The notes below the pieces were generated by a model. It was not told the DNA's origin and did no database searches. It was given only the letters and a program-made list of their open reading frames with translations. The translations under genes were made by a program, and so were the position numbers. 40,800 nt of DNA, taken from the NCBI GenBank assembly GCA_009926405.1, contig RFOZ01000003.1:1-40800 (forward strand), given 5' to 3'. Source of the DNA: Cytophagia bacterium. GTDB taxonomy: Bacteria; Bacteroidota; Bacteroidia; UBA7662. Below are positions 17,780 to 27,772 of this stretch, piece after piece (within the stretch, counting starts at the first letter, position 1; each line of letters starts with the position of its first letter).

Positions 17780-19279
17780 TTAACCCCTGAGGGGATGCTC
17801 TTTGATGAGTTCACCGGCCACCACCTGACCCGAAATCAACGAAGGAGGAACACCGGGACCGGGCACGGTTAACTGCCCACAGAAATACAAATTGGAGAGT
17901 GATTTGTGCTTGAGGGATGGTTTGAGCAGGGCCGTCTGGGTCAGTGTATTGGCCAGCCCGTAGGCGTTGCCCTTGAACGAATGATAATCCTTGACAAAGT
18001 CCCGATGAGCGTAGGATTTGCGGTAGATGACGTGGCTACGGATGGATTGTCCAGTCAATCGCTCAAAGCGATCCATGATCAGGTGGTAGTACTTTTCCCT
18101 CAATTCCTCGGTGTCTTCCAACCCCGGAGCCAGTGGCACCAAGATTACCAGGTTTTCCATTCCTTCGGGAGCAACCCCTGGATCGGTTTTGGAGGCAAGG
18201 GACGTATAAAAAAGAGGCTTGCTGGGCCATTGAGGATGCGTATAAATTTCCTCGGCATGCAATCCAAAATCTTCATCAAAAAACAAAGTATGATGGGTTA
18301 ACCCTTCCAACGGTTTGGAGAGCCCAATATAAAACAACAGACTGGAGGGTGCCAGGACCCTTCGATCCCAATAGGTGGAAGAATAATTCCTGTGTTCGGC
18401 CGGCAAAACCTCCTGGTCAAAGTGATGGTAATCAGCCCCGACAACCACGGCATCCGCTTGGTATTCTTTATCCAATGTGCAGACGGAACGAATTCGCCCC
18501 CCTTGCGCTTTAATGGTTTTAACCTCTTGATTATAAACGATTTCTACCCCCATTTCTTCGGCTAGCGAGACCATTCCGTCCACTATTTTGCCCATACCGC
18601 CCATGGGATACCAGGTGCCAAGACCCAGATCCGCATAATTCATCAGGCTGTACAAAGCTGGTGTGTTACGGGGCGTAGCTCCCAAAAAAAGAACAGGGAA
18701 TTCCATCATCTGAACGAGGTGCGGGTGTTTGAAATGAGCCCGAACGTGGGATGCCATCGACTTGAAAACATCCATTCGCAACACATCCCATATCAAGCGT
18801 GGGCTTAGAAATTCACCCAGGCTACGACCCGGCTTGAAAACCAAATCCCGGATGCCCACTTCGTATTTGTAGGCGGCCTGTTTCAAAAAGGATCGCAACT
18901 TCAAACCCGCTCCTTTTTCGTAAGATTCAAAAAGTGCCTCCAAGGCCTCGGCCTGCGCAGGGACCACCAAGCGCTGATCCGGTCCATACACAATTGTATA
19001 AGCTGGATCCAAACGAACCAACTCGTAATAATCGGAAACCTTGCGTCCAAAAAGGCCAAAATATTGTTCAAAAACATCCGGCATCCAATACCAAGAAGGG
19101 CCCATGTCAAAGCGAAAACCAGCTTCGTTCAGAACACGGGCTCGGCCTCCGGGCTCATGGTTCTTTTCGAGAAGCTGCACACGGTAGCCCTTGGAAGCGA
19201 GGACGGTAGCCGCCGATAACCCGGCGAATCCCGATCCCACCACCAGGACCTTTGAAGGTTTTGATGACGAATTACTCAT
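17780..19279 (-). CDS. crtI: phytoene desaturase
   Basis: VLVVGSGFAGLSAATVLASKGYRVQLLEKNHEPGGRARVLNEAGFRFDMGPSWYWMPDVFEQYF; C-terminal NLYFCGQLTVPGPGVPPSLISGQVVAGEL. Confidence 0.95.
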   Translation of the reverse strand: MSNSSSKPSKVLVVGSGFAGLSAATVLASKGYRVQLLEKNHEPGGRARVLNEAGFRFDMGPSWYWMPDVFEQYFGLFGRKVSDYYELVRLDPAYTIVYGPDQRLVVPAQAEALEALFESYEKGAGLKLRSFLKQAAYKYEVGIRDLVFKPGRSLGEFLSPRLIWDVLRMDVFKSMASHVRAHFKHPHLVQMMEFPVLFLGATPRNTPALYSLMNYADLGLGTWYPMGGMGKIVDGMVSLAEEMGVEIVYNQEVKTIKAQGGRIRSVCTLDKEYQADAVVVGADYHHFDQEVLPAEHRNYSSTYWDRRVLAPSSLLFYIGLSKPLEGLTHHTLFFDEDFGLHAEEIYTHPQWPSKPLFYTSLASKTDPGVAPEGMENLVILVPLAPGLEDTEELREKYYHLIMDRFERLTGQSIRSHVIYRKSYAHRDFVKDYHSFKGNAYGLANTLTQTALLKPSLKHKSLSNLYFCGQLTVPGPGVPPSLISGQVVAGELIKEHPLRG

Positions 19280-19357
19280 GAACTAATAACAACACAGAGG
19301 CCAAATGGCTTGCGTTGTTGAAAAAAAAGAAACGGGGGAGGCCAATCGGCCGAAGTC

Positions 19358-19882
19358 CTAGGCGGCGTTTAAGCCATATTGGTCTCCGTAGACCGATAGT
19401 TTACGCTTCAAGACCTTGCGAGCCAAGTGAATACGGGTTTTTACCGTCCCAATCGGAATCCCAAAGCGGTCCGCAATATCTTGGTATTTATGGCCCTTGA
19501 AATTGAGCATAAATGCTTCCCTTAATTCATAGGGCAGCAAGGCAATGGCCTTGTTAAGGTCGTCCATCACCATTTTGGATTCAGCCTGGTTGGGAATCCG
19601 CTGACTGGGCTGGTTGATGTAGTAATCCTGATCGGTTTGGTCGCTGAACGTATTCCGCTTGACTTTTCGGCGGTAATTATTAATGAAGGTATTCTTCATG
19701 ATGGTGTACAACCAGCCTTTGAGGTTGGTATCCGGTGCAAAACGATCCCGGTTTGAGAAGGCTTTGAGATACGTTTCTTGGAGTAAATCGTGGGCTTCTT
19801 CTTTGTTTTGGGTTAAAAACAAGGCATACCCTTTGAGGGCGAGGGCGTGGGTAGCGACCTGATCGGTAAAGTTGGCGTCCAT
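19358..19882 (-). CDS. ECF-type sigma-70 family RNA polymerase sigma factor
   Basis: 174 aa; EEAHDLLQETYLKAFSNRDRF (region 2), GWLYTIMKNTFINNYRR, LPYELREAFMLNFKGHKYQDIADRFGIPIGTVKTRIHLARKVLKRKL (region 4). Confidence 0.95.
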   Translation of the reverse strand: MDANFTDQVATHALALKGYALFLTQNKEEAHDLLQETYLKAFSNRDRFAPDTNLKGWLYTIMKNTFINNYRRKVKRNTFSDQTDQDYYINQPSQRIPNQAESKMVMDDLNKAIALLPYELREAFMLNFKGHKYQDIADRFGIPIGTVKTRIHLARKVLKRKLSVYGDQYGLNAA

Positions 19883-19911
19883 TTGTTTAACCTTTTAGGA
19901 TATTTGTTAAA

Positions 19912-19940
19912 CAAACTTACGAGAAATTTTCAAAATTCAA
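19912..19940 (-). promoter_or_regulatory. putative Bacteroidota promoter of the sigma/carotenoid operon
   Basis: Minus strand: TTG - 18 nt - TAAGTTTG (-7 box TAnnTTTG at 19912-19919; -33 TTG at 19938-19940), 29 nt before the sigma ATG. Confidence 0.5.
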
Positions 19941-20017
19941 GCGTTTGTTGAATTTTTTTTGAAAAAAGTTGAACAAAATGAGGAATCCGCCTCCCAGCTT
20001 CCAAAATCAAGGATTTG

Positions 20018-21202
20018 CTACATGCCTGAACCCATCATGGCTTCCATGCTGGTCCAAGGCAAACCGAATTTTTCACCCAGATAACGTTGGGTCAATCGAC
20101 CCTGATGGCAATAAACCCCTGCCCGCAGGCCGGGTTCCAACCACAAACAGGTCTCCATCCCCCCTCGCTGACCGGCTTCCAAAAGGATAGGAGTCATGAT
20201 ATTGCTGAGGGACTCCGATGCGGTCTGCGAAACTCGAGAAGGAATGTTGGGTACCCCGTAATGAATGACACCGTATTGTTCAAAAACAGGTTGCGTATGG
20301 TTTGTAAGCCTGGAAGTTTCAAAACAACCCCCATGGTCTATGCTGACATCTACAATCACCGAACCGGTCTTCATTCCACGAACCATGTCCTCGGTTACAA
20401 CCATGGGAGTACGACCATTACGAGCTCCCATCGCCCCTACGGCGACATCCGCCATGGCCAATTGCTCGGTTAACAAACGAGGGTGCAGAACCGAGGTATA
20501 AACCGGGCGACCTACCAACGCCTGCAAGCGACGAAGCCTGCGCAATGAATTATCAAAGACCACCACTTCACTGCCCAATCCCAGAGCCGCACGGGTGGCT
20601 TGCTCTGCAACGGTTCCAGCCCCCAAAATCAAAACCCGGGTTGGAGGAACACCGCTGACCGAACCCAACAAGCGACCACGGCCTTGGTATTGGTTGCTCA
20701 TGTATTCCGAAGCAATCAAAATCGCCATAGTTCCTGCAATTTCACTCATGGAACGGACCACCGGCAGGTAACCGCTGCGATCGGTGAGATGCTCGTAGGC
20801 AATTCCAGTGATGCGCTTGGCAATCGTTTCTTTGAGATTCGCAGCCACCATACCAGGTAAATGCAAAGCCGAAAAAACCGTTTGCCCGGACCGCAAATAA
20901 GGCAATTCTTCGGTTGGCACCGGCCCCACCTTCACCACCACCGGGCAGGCATAGATTTCGGCCGGGCCATCGGCCAATTGGGCCCCGGCATCGGCATAAT
21001 CCTGATCGCTAAAAAAACTAGGGACACCGGCATCCCGCTCCACCACCACTTGGTGCCCATTTTGAACCAGAAGGGCGACACCCTGAGGGGTTATCGCCAC
21101 CCTGTTTTCTTGAAATCCCCGTTCACAAGGAATCCCAATTCGAAGGCCAACCTGTCGCGTTGAGGTCGTAACAGGGGCCTGCAAGGTTTCGGGTGCATTC
21201 AT
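20018..21202 (-). CDS. ald: alanine dehydrogenase
   Basis: RIGIPCERGFQENRVAITPQGVALLVQNGHQVVVERDAG...VLILGAGTVAEQATRAALGLGSEVVVFDNSLRRLRRLQ...VIVDVSIDHGGCFETSRLTNHTQPVF..YGVPNIPSRVSQTAS. Confidence 0.93.
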   Translation of the reverse strand: MNAPETLQAPVTTSTRQVGLRIGIPCERGFQENRVAITPQGVALLVQNGHQVVVERDAGVPSFFSDQDYADAGAQLADGPAEIYACPVVVKVGPVPTEELPYLRSGQTVFSALHLPGMVAANLKETIAKRITGIAYEHLTDRSGYLPVVRSMSEIAGTMAILIASEYMSNQYQGRGRLLGSVSGVPPTRVLILGAGTVAEQATRAALGLGSEVVVFDNSLRRLRRLQALVGRPVYTSVLHPRLLTEQLAMADVAVGAMGARNGRTPMVVTEDMVRGMKTGSVIVDVSIDHGGCFETSRLTNHTQPVFEQYGVIHYGVPNIPSRVSQTASESLSNIMTPILLEAGQRGGMETCLWLEPGLRAGVYCHQGRLTQRYLGEKFGLPWTSMEAMMGSGM

Positions 21203-21222
21203 GGTTGGCTACGAATTTAGAT

Positions 21223-21717
21223 TCAAAGGGGGGCCGGACCATCCACGCTAGTCAATCTTCGCCGATTTTCATACTCCGCTGGTAGCCGCTCCCCTTCTAG
21301 TACTTCCGGGGACGTTCCAAAAGTTTCCAGCTTATAAAACAAGGTTTGCTCGGGCAAAGCGGGCCCCGCTCTTTCAGGCCACTCCAGCCAAACCCAATCA
21401 GCTTGGTTCAAAAAATGCGCTGGGTCCAAGGCCAGCCACTCTTCTGGGCCTCGAAGACGGTAGAGGTCCGCATGAAGGACCACCCCTCCTTCCTCGGTGC
21501 GATACTCCTGGATCAGGGAATAGGTCGGCGATGTCGGCAAGGGATCACAACCCAGGCAGGTGCCCATCGCACGAAACAAAGTCGTTTTGCCAGCACCCAT
21601 TTCGCCGATCAAGGCCAAGACCACAGGCAAAGAACCGATACGACGACGATGGGCATGGTCCAACAAGGCTTGAGCAACCCCATCCAAATCGGATAGGCCA
21701 AAAACCCTGTCTAACAT
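21223..21717 (-). CDS. tsaE: tRNA threonylcarbamoyladenosine biosynthesis ATPase TsaE
   Basis: LALIGEMGAGKTTLFRAMGTCLGCDPLPTSPTYSLIQEYRTEEGGVVLHADLYRLRGPEEW; ATG 21717 chosen over the listed GTG 21744. Confidence 0.93.
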   Translation of the reverse strand: MLDRVFGLSDLDGVAQALLDHAHRRRIGSLPVVLALIGEMGAGKTTLFRAMGTCLGCDPLPTSPTYSLIQEYRTEEGGVVLHADLYRLRGPEEWLALDPAHFLNQADWVWLEWPERAGPALPEQTLFYKLETFGTSPEVLEGERLPAEYENRRRLTSVDGPAPL

Positions 21718-21768
21718 AAACTCATCGGATAACCTACCGTCCACCGTGCAGGTCAGGTGCCAAAGGAA

Positions 21769-22647
21769 TCAACCGGCCAGGGCCGCTGCCCCGCCAACAA
21801 TCTCGGTAATTTCGGTGGTAATGGCTGCCTGTCGGGCCCGGTTGTATTGCAGTCGCAATTCCCGTAACAAATCTCCCGCATTCTCGGTTGCCTTATCCAT
21901 CGCTGTCATCCGGGCTCCGTGCTCGGAGGCTTGGGTGTCCAACATGGCTTTGTGCAATTCTATGGCAAGGTAGAATGGCAACAAATCTTTAACTATAGCC
22001 TCACGACCCGGTTCGTACAAATAATCAGCCCCAGCAGCCCCAGCAGCCAGGGTCGTTGAGGATTCTGCCTGCAAAGGCAACCAAGGCATTGCTTTAAAAT
22101 ACTGAACGGCCGGGTTTTTGAATTCGCTGTAAACAACCACCACTTGATCGTAGTTCCCTTCCGTAAAAGCTTTGCTTAGTTCGGCAGCCATTTCGGCAGT
22201 CGCTTGATAACGGATTTTGAGCATCAAATCCTTGAAGCGCAAATCCACCGTCAAACCAGATCGCTTGAAGAAATCAGCCCCTTTGCGTCCGACAGGAATC
22301 AAGGTAACCTGCTGATCGGAAGGCAATTCCTCCATGAACCGTCGGGCTGTTTTGATGAGGTTGCTGTTAAAACCGCCACACAAGCCTTTGTCTGATGTTA
22401 ACAAAACAACGCCCACCCGTTTAATTTCCCTGACAGCAGTCAAGGGCATCTCGGCTGTTGAACCTTCGAGTCCCGATACCAAACGACCAACCATGTTTTG
22501 GAGTCCCTCGGCATAAGGACGAATTTGTTGAATCGCGCCTTGGGCTCTCCGCAGTTTGGAGGCCGAGACCATTTTCATGGCTTTGGTAATCTGCTGGGTT
22601 GATACAACCGAAGCGATGCGGACCCTGACTTCTTTGAGATTGGCCAT
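21769..22647 (-). CDS. atpG: ATP synthase F1 subunit gamma
   Basis: MANLKEVRVRIASVVSTQQITKAMKMVSASKLRRAQ ... ARMTAMDKATENAGDLLRELRLQYNRARQAAITTEITEIVGGAAAL. Confidence 0.98.
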   Translation of the reverse strand: MANLKEVRVRIASVVSTQQITKAMKMVSASKLRRAQGAIQQIRPYAEGLQNMVGRLVSGLEGSTAEMPLTAVREIKRVGVVLLTSDKGLCGGFNSNLIKTARRFMEELPSDQQVTLIPVGRKGADFFKRSGLTVDLRFKDLMLKIRYQATAEMAAELSKAFTEGNYDQVVVVYSEFKNPAVQYFKAMPWLPLQAESSTTLAAGAAGADYLYEPGREAIVKDLLPFYLAIELHKAMLDTQASEHGARMTAMDKATENAGDLLRELRLQYNRARQAAITTEITEIVGGAAALAG

Positions 22648-22668
22648 CTTTGGTTTTGATTACCTTTC

Positions 22669-24249
22669 TTAGGCTTTGTAGCGGGCGACCAATTGTTTGG
22701 CCGTGGCTGATAACACATCCGTTAAACTGTCTTCGAATTTGCCAGCTTTGAGGGCCTCCAGGACTTGAGGGTGATTGGCCCGCATGGTAGCCAGAAAATC
22801 TGCCTCAAATTCCCGAACCTTGACCATGGGTACATCCATCAAGAGACCCTTGGTTCCCAAATAAATAATGGCAATCTGATCCTCTACCCGGAATGGTGAG
22901 TATTGAGGCTGCTTAAGAATTTCAACATTGCGGGCACCTTTGTCCAAAACAGCCTTGGTAGAGGCGTCCAGGTCGGAACCAAATTTGGAAAAAGCCTCCA
23001 ATTCCCGGTACTGTGCTTGGTCCAATTTGAGGGTACCGGCCACTTTCTTCATGGACTTGATCTGCGCGTTGCCGCCGACCCTGGAAACCGAGATACCAAC
23101 GTTGATAGCAGGCCGTACACCGGCATTAAAGAGGTTGGACTCCAAGAAAATCTGACCGTCTGTGATGGAGATCACGTTGGTAGGAATGTAAGCCGAAACA
23201 TCACCAGCCTGGGTTTCAATGATGGGAAGCGCCGTTAGCGAGCCCCCACCTTTGACTTTGCCTTTGAGTGATTCCGGCAAATCGTTCATCTGCGCAATAA
23301 TCTCATCGTTGTAATTCAATTTGCAGGCTCTTTCGAGAAGGCGTGAGTGCAGATAAAAAACATCCCCAGGATAGGCTTCGCGTCCGGGGGGTCGACGCAA
23401 CAAGAGAGAAACCTCCCTATAGGCCACCGCCTGTTTGGACAAATCGTCGTACACAATCAGGGCTGGATTCCCAAGATCCCGGAAATACTCCCCGATCGCC
23501 GCACCGGCCATCGGCGCATAGAACTGGAGCGGTGCAGGGTCCGAAGCAAAGGCCGCCACAACAATGGTATACGGCATGGCCCCGTTTTCTTCGAGGGTTT
23601 TGACGATGTTCGCTACAGTCGAAGCTTTTTGACCCACCGCAACATAGATACAATAAACCGGCTTGCCGGCCTCGTAAAATTCTTTTTGGTTGAGGATGGT
23701 ATCAATGGCAATCGCAGTTTTGCCGGTCTGACGGTCACCGATAATCAATTCACGTTGTCCACGACCGACGGGAATCATGGAGTCGATCGCCTTGATTCCG
23801 GTCTGCATGGGCTCGTGAACCGGCTGACGGAAAATGACACCGGGGGCCTTTCGCTCAATGGGCATTTCAAAGGTCTCACCTTGCAAGGGACCCTTCCCAT
23901 CAATGGGTTGACCCAACGTATTGACAACGCGGCCCAACATTCCGTGCCCGGCTTTGATGGATGCAATCAGACCCGTTCGCTTCGCGGTATCCCCTTCTTT
24001 AATGCCCTCGGAACTTCCCAAAAGAACAGCACCCACATTGTCTTCTTCCAGGTTGAGAACAACGGCCCTCGTACCATTCCCGAATTCGATTAGTTCCCCG
24101 GCCTGTACACGGGTCAAACCGTAGAGGCGGGCAATTCCATCCCCCACCTGAAGGACCGTTCCGGTTTCTTCAAGTTGGGCTTGGGAATGATGGCCCGCAA
24201 GTTGTTCCCGTAGGATTGCGGAAATTTCGTCCGGCTGTAAATGTGCCAT
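22669..24249 (-). CDS. atpA: ATP synthase F1 subunit alpha
   Basis: [84 protein letters not shown]. Confidence 0.99.
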   Translation of the reverse strand: MAHLQPDEISAILREQLAGHHSQAQLEETGTVLQVGDGIARLYGLTRVQAGELIEFGNGTRAVVLNLEEDNVGAVLLGSSEGIKEGDTAKRTGLIASIKAGHGMLGRVVNTLGQPIDGKGPLQGETFEMPIERKAPGVIFRQPVHEPMQTGIKAIDSMIPVGRGQRELIIGDRQTGKTAIAIDTILNQKEFYEAGKPVYCIYVAVGQKASTVANIVKTLEENGAMPYTIVVAAFASDPAPLQFYAPMAGAAIGEYFRDLGNPALIVYDDLSKQAVAYREVSLLLRRPPGREAYPGDVFYLHSRLLERACKLNYNDEIIAQMNDLPESLKGKVKGGGSLTALPIIETQAGDVSAYIPTNVISITDGQIFLESNLFNAGVRPAINVGISVSRVGGNAQIKSMKKVAGTLKLDQAQYRELEAFSKFGSDLDASTKAVLDKGARNVEILKQPQYSPFRVEDQIAIIYLGTKGLLMDVPMVKVREFEADFLATMRANHPQVLEALKAGKFEDSLTDVLSATAKQLVARYKA

Positions 24250-24252
24250 AAT

Positions 24253-24810
24253 TTAGAATTTTTGAATGTAGGGGTTGTCGGAAAATTGCCGACGAAGTTG
24301 TTGTAAATCCCGGCGCAGCGAGGCATCCACGCGCAGGTCACCGCTTTGCATGACATAACCCCCCAAGAGGTCGGGATCCAAAGCGTAGGCGAATTCAACG
24401 CCATCACCTAAGGCGGTACGCAATCGTTGTTCCAAATCCTTCCGGTTACCCTCGTCCATGGATTGGGCGGAACGGACCCGAACCCGAACGGTTCCCTTCT
24501 GTTGTTCAAACAATTCAACAAGGGCTTGGGCCATCCCTCCGGTTTCGGCTTCGCGGTGTTTGCGTACCACCAGTTCCAAAAAGGACATGGTGAGGGGGTC
24601 AAAATTTCCGGCGAACAAGGCTCGAAGCGTTCGATTCTTGGCATCCGCTTTGATAAGGGGCGAACGAAACATCCGATCCAAATCCCGGTTGCTGTGCACA
24701 GCCGCTGACAAAACCTTCATGTTCTCGTAAACGCGCTCCGCACATCCCCGCTCGGTGGCCAAGCGAAGCAACGAAACAGCGTAGCGTTTAGCAATGCGTG
24801 GGTTGTTCAT
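24253..24810 (-). CDS. atpH: ATP synthase F1 subunit delta
   Basis: MNNPRIAKRYAVSLLRLA...; C-terminal DPDLLGGYVMQSGDLRVDASLRRDLQQLRRQF. Confidence 0.95.
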   Translation of the reverse strand: MNNPRIAKRYAVSLLRLATERGCAERVYENMKVLSAAVHSNRDLDRMFRSPLIKADAKNRTLRALFAGNFDPLTMSFLELVVRKHREAETGGMAQALVELFEQQKGTVRVRVRSAQSMDEGNRKDLEQRLRTALGDGVEFAYALDPDLLGGYVMQSGDLRVDASLRRDLQQLRRQFSDNPYIQKF

Positions 24811-24855
24811 GGAAGGGAATTGTTACGGGACTTAAGCGAAGGATGGTAGTTTTGA

Positions 24856-25356
24856 TTAGCGGGCAGGAATATTTAGCTCACGGAGTTGCTGTTGCAGGTA
24901 GGCTTCTTGGGCCTCGTCTTTGTGAAGCTCCTTGCGGAGTAGTTTTTCGGCAACATCCACCGATAGCGTTGCAACGAGGTTGCGCACCTCCGTAAAGGTG
25001 GCCTTGCGCTCGTTTTCGATTTCTTGACGTGCCAAATCCAAAAGCCGTTTTCCTTCTTCTTCGGCTTTGGAACGGGCCTCCGAGAGAAGATGATCCCTGG
25101 TCTTCTTGGCTTCGGTCAATAATTGATCTCGCTCGGCACGCGCCTGTGCCATTAGTTGTTCGTTATCAGCCTGCAAACGCACCATGGCTTCACGGGCATC
25201 TTTGGCTGCATCCAGGGCCTGTCTGATTTGGGCATCCCTTTCGTTTACCGAATCCAAAATAGGCTTCCACGCAAACTTGCGGAGAACCAAAAGAAGGAGT
25301 AAAAACGATAGGGCAGGCCAGACCAGCAGACCCAGTTGAGGGGTTACCAAGTCCAT
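24856..25356 (-). CDS. atpF: ATP synthase Fo subunit b
   Basis: MDLVTPQLGLLVWPALSFLLLLLVLRKFAWKPILDSVNERDAQIRQALDAAKDAREAM. Confidence 0.96.
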   Translation of the reverse strand: MDLVTPQLGLLVWPALSFLLLLLVLRKFAWKPILDSVNERDAQIRQALDAAKDAREAMVRLQADNEQLMAQARAERDQLLTEAKKTRDHLLSEARSKAEEEGKRLLDLARQEIENERKATFTEVRNLVATLSVDVAEKLLRKELHKDEAQEAYLQQQLRELNIPAR

Positions 25357-25360
25357 GGAG

Positions 25361-25366
25361 ACCTCC

Positions 25367-25368
<2 letters not shown>
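25361..25368 (-). promoter_or_regulatory. strong Shine-Dalgarno-like sequence (AAGGAGGT) before atpF
   Basis: Minus strand CTAAGGAGGTCTCCATGGAC; AAGGAGGT overlaps the atpE stop codon, 4 nt before the atpF ATG. Confidence 0.6.
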
Positions 25369-25627
<259 letters not shown>

Positions 25628-25632
25628 TCAAA

Positions 25633-26736
25633 TCAATGGTGTTCATTGGGCTCTGGTTCGGCTGTTGCTAAACCGATAAACAAAGCACTGAGAAGGGTAA
25701 AAACATAAGCCTGTAAGACTGCTACCAGCATTTCGAGGCACTCCATAAAAAGCACAAAAGCCAAAGAAACCGGCGCCATGGCCATGCTTTTGAAGATAAA
25801 AATCAGGGAGATAAGACTGAGAATAATGATGTGCCCTGCCGTGATGTTCGCAAACAAACGTATGGTTAACGCGATAGGCTTGGAGATAATGCCCACCAAT
25901 TCTACAGGAACCATGATGGGATACAACCAAAGGGGTACATGGGGTTTGAAAATATGCCCCCAATAATGTTTGTTACCACTCCAATTGGTGATGACCATCG
26001 TAAAGACCGCAAGCACCAGAGATACGGCAATATTGCCGGTCAAATTGGCCCCTGTCGGAAGCAAGCCCAACAAATTGTTAATCCAAATGAAGAAAAAAGC
26101 CGTTAACAAATACGGCATGTAGCGCTGATAGCGATGTTCGCCAATGTTGGGTCTGGCGATATCATCCCTCACAAAGAGGATAATAGGTTCCAAAAATCGA
26201 GCCATTCCACCGGGGAGGCGTTGTTCGGAGCGGGTGTAGGAACGAGCAACGGACCCAAAAATCAATACCAGCAGGACGACGCTGATAAGCATGGAGGCCA
26301 CATTTTTGGTGATAGAAAAATCCAGTACCCGAAGACCGGAAGCCTCCGAAATATGTCCATGCTCGTCCATTTGAAAGGTTAGACCCTTGGAAACAGGGCG
26401 GGCATGGCCATGATCAAAGGCCGATGACATCATCGTGTGAAGGGTGCCTTGGCACCACAAAAGAACAGGAAGCGGAATCGAAACCGGATGGATCATCCCC
26501 TCCGCATCGGTGTGATCGTACAGATGCCAATCGTGGGCGTCGGCGATGTGATGCAGAATGACTTTGGAGGGATCAAACGTTTGTTCTTCGGCGGTATCCA
26601 CGGATGTATGCCCACCCATGTTTTGGGGTTCAACAGGGGTACCGGCCCATGCAGGACGAGGACCCGAGGTTACCAACCACAAGCCCAGGATACTCAGGCA
26701 AAGGGAAAAACCGCGGACTACTGAACAATGACGCAT
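25633..26736 (-). CDS. atpB: ATP synthase Fo subunit a with signal peptide and long extracytoplasmic N-terminal region
   Basis: IWINNLLGLLPTGANLTGNIAVSLVLAV...SKPIALTIRLFANITAGHIIILSLISLIF; start set to MRHCSVVRGFSLCLSILGLWLV (ATG 26736). Confidence 0.95.
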   Translation of the reverse strand: MRHCSVVRGFSLCLSILGLWLVTSGPRPAWAGTPVEPQNMGGHTSVDTAEEQTFDPSKVILHHIADAHDWHLYDHTDAEGMIHPVSIPLPVLLWCQGTLHTMMSSAFDHGHARPVSKGLTFQMDEHGHISEASGLRVLDFSITKNVASMLISVVLLVLIFGSVARSYTRSEQRLPGGMARFLEPIILFVRDDIARPNIGEHRYQRYMPYLLTAFFFIWINNLLGLLPTGANLTGNIAVSLVLAVFTMVITNWSGNKHYWGHIFKPHVPLWLYPIMVPVELVGIISKPIALTIRLFANITAGHIIILSLISLIFIFKSMAMAPVSLAFVLFMECLEMLVAVLQAYVFTLLSALFIGLATAEPEPNEHH

Positions 26737-26793
26737 GGAAGTTGGTGCAATAAAGGGCCTTTGGGCATGAATCAAGGCCGATTTGACCTGATT

Positions 26794-27174
26794 TCAATGC
26801 GGGCGCAAGATAGAGACCAAGGCCCGATTTACAAAAGCCAAATCAAGCAGAATCAAGGCGACCAAAACCAAGGCATCGGGTTTGGATTCCAACACACCCA
26901 AGGATCGAGCCACCAGGATAGCCAAAAGGTTCAAAAGCAGATGAACAAAAGGCAATGGGAAGGCCCACGCCGGGTTCTTTGAAGAACGAAGGGAAAGAGC
27001 GTAAATGCAGAGGAGATACAAAGCATTGACAAAACTCATGAGGGTCCACGTCGTCCACCAGGTTCGCAATCCGGTTTCGCCACAAAAACCTACCAAGGGA
27101 TAAGCAGCGGCCAGCACACTGTGCAGGGCCACAAATCCTAGAAACCAGGACCAAAAAACCGAAAAACGTGCCAA
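26794..27174 (-). CDS. small polytopic membrane protein, AtpI-like by position
   Basis: 126 aa, about four hydrophobic segments; TTG start directly abutting the AtpZ-like stop (TGA|TTG); between AtpZ-like gene and atpB. Confidence 0.6.
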   Translation of the reverse strand: MARFSVFWSWFLGFVALHSVLAAAYPLVGFCGETGLRTWWTTWTLMSFVNALYLLCIYALSLRSSKNPAWAFPLPFVHLLLNLLAILVARSLGVLESKPDALVLVALILLDLAFVNRALVSILRPH

Positions 27175-27375
27175 TCAACGGTCTTTAAGACGGGACCAAA
27201 CCCCTGCAAAGGCCATCACGAGGCCTAGCAACAGCCCCAAAAGAGTCCAATAAGGTTTGGCACTCCCCTGTCGATGGTCCATTCGAGAGCCCAGCCAGGC
27301 CCCTATTGCGATTGGCAAGGCCATTTGTACGGCCAATCCTCCGTAACGGGCCAGGCCTTCAAGCCGTTTTGGCAT
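27175..27375 (-). CDS. AtpZ/AtpI family protein
   Basis: MPKRLEGLARYGGLAVQMALPIAIGAWLGSRMDHRQGSAKPYWTLLGLLLGLVMAFAGVW; two TMs; start ATG 27375 inside the bactofilin 3' end. Confidence 0.8.
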   Translation of the reverse strand: MPKRLEGLARYGGLAVQMALPIAIGAWLGSRMDHRQGSAKPYWTLLGLLLGLVMAFAGVWSRLKDR

Positions 27376-27757
27376 GAGCATCACCGGCATAGACCGGACG
27401 CAAGGCCTGCATCGTGCAGCGCCCGGACAACTGAGCCCCTTCCTCAACCACCAACTTGGGAGCAGAAATGTCCCCGGTCACCTGGGCTGTTGCTGACAAC
27501 AAAATGGATTCGGTTGCCTCTATCGGACCGTTAACCTTGCCCAAAACATGAACATTTTGACAACGCACCGGCCCATGGATGGAACCTTGGGCCCCGATAA
27601 CCAGCCGGCCTTCGATTTTTACTTCCCCTTGAACGGTTCCATCCAAACGCAGGTCTCCTTTGCAGGACAAATTGCCTTCCAAAACAGCCCCTTCGGCCAT
27701 GGCATTCATGACAACGCCGGTTGCACGGCCTAGTTTAAGCGGTAATTGCATGTTCAT
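27359..27757 (-). CDS. bactofilin (polymer-forming cytoskeletal protein)
   Basis: AEGAVLEGNLSCKGDLRLDGTVQGEVKIEGRLVIGAQGSIHGPVRCQNVHVLGKVNGPIEATESILLSATAQVTGDISAPKLVVEEGAQLSGRCTM, repeated beta-helical pattern. Confidence 0.95.
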   Translation of the reverse strand: MNMQLPLKLGRATGVVMNAMAEGAVLEGNLSCKGDLRLDGTVQGEVKIEGRLVIGAQGSIHGPVRCQNVHVLGKVNGPIEATESILLSATAQVTGDISAPKLVVEEGAQLSGRCTMQALRPVYAGDAHAKTA

Positions 27758-27772
27758 TGAGCAAATTTAAGG

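Noticed and set aside
22025-22050. Short tandem repeat (CAGCAGCCC-like) inside atpG encoding AAGAAGA
   Set aside because: Only two copies in a variable coding loop; not a structural repeat or CRISPR.
23347-24093. 248-aa ORF antisense to atpA
   Set aside because: Shadow ORF opposite a highly conserved gene; no independent evidence.
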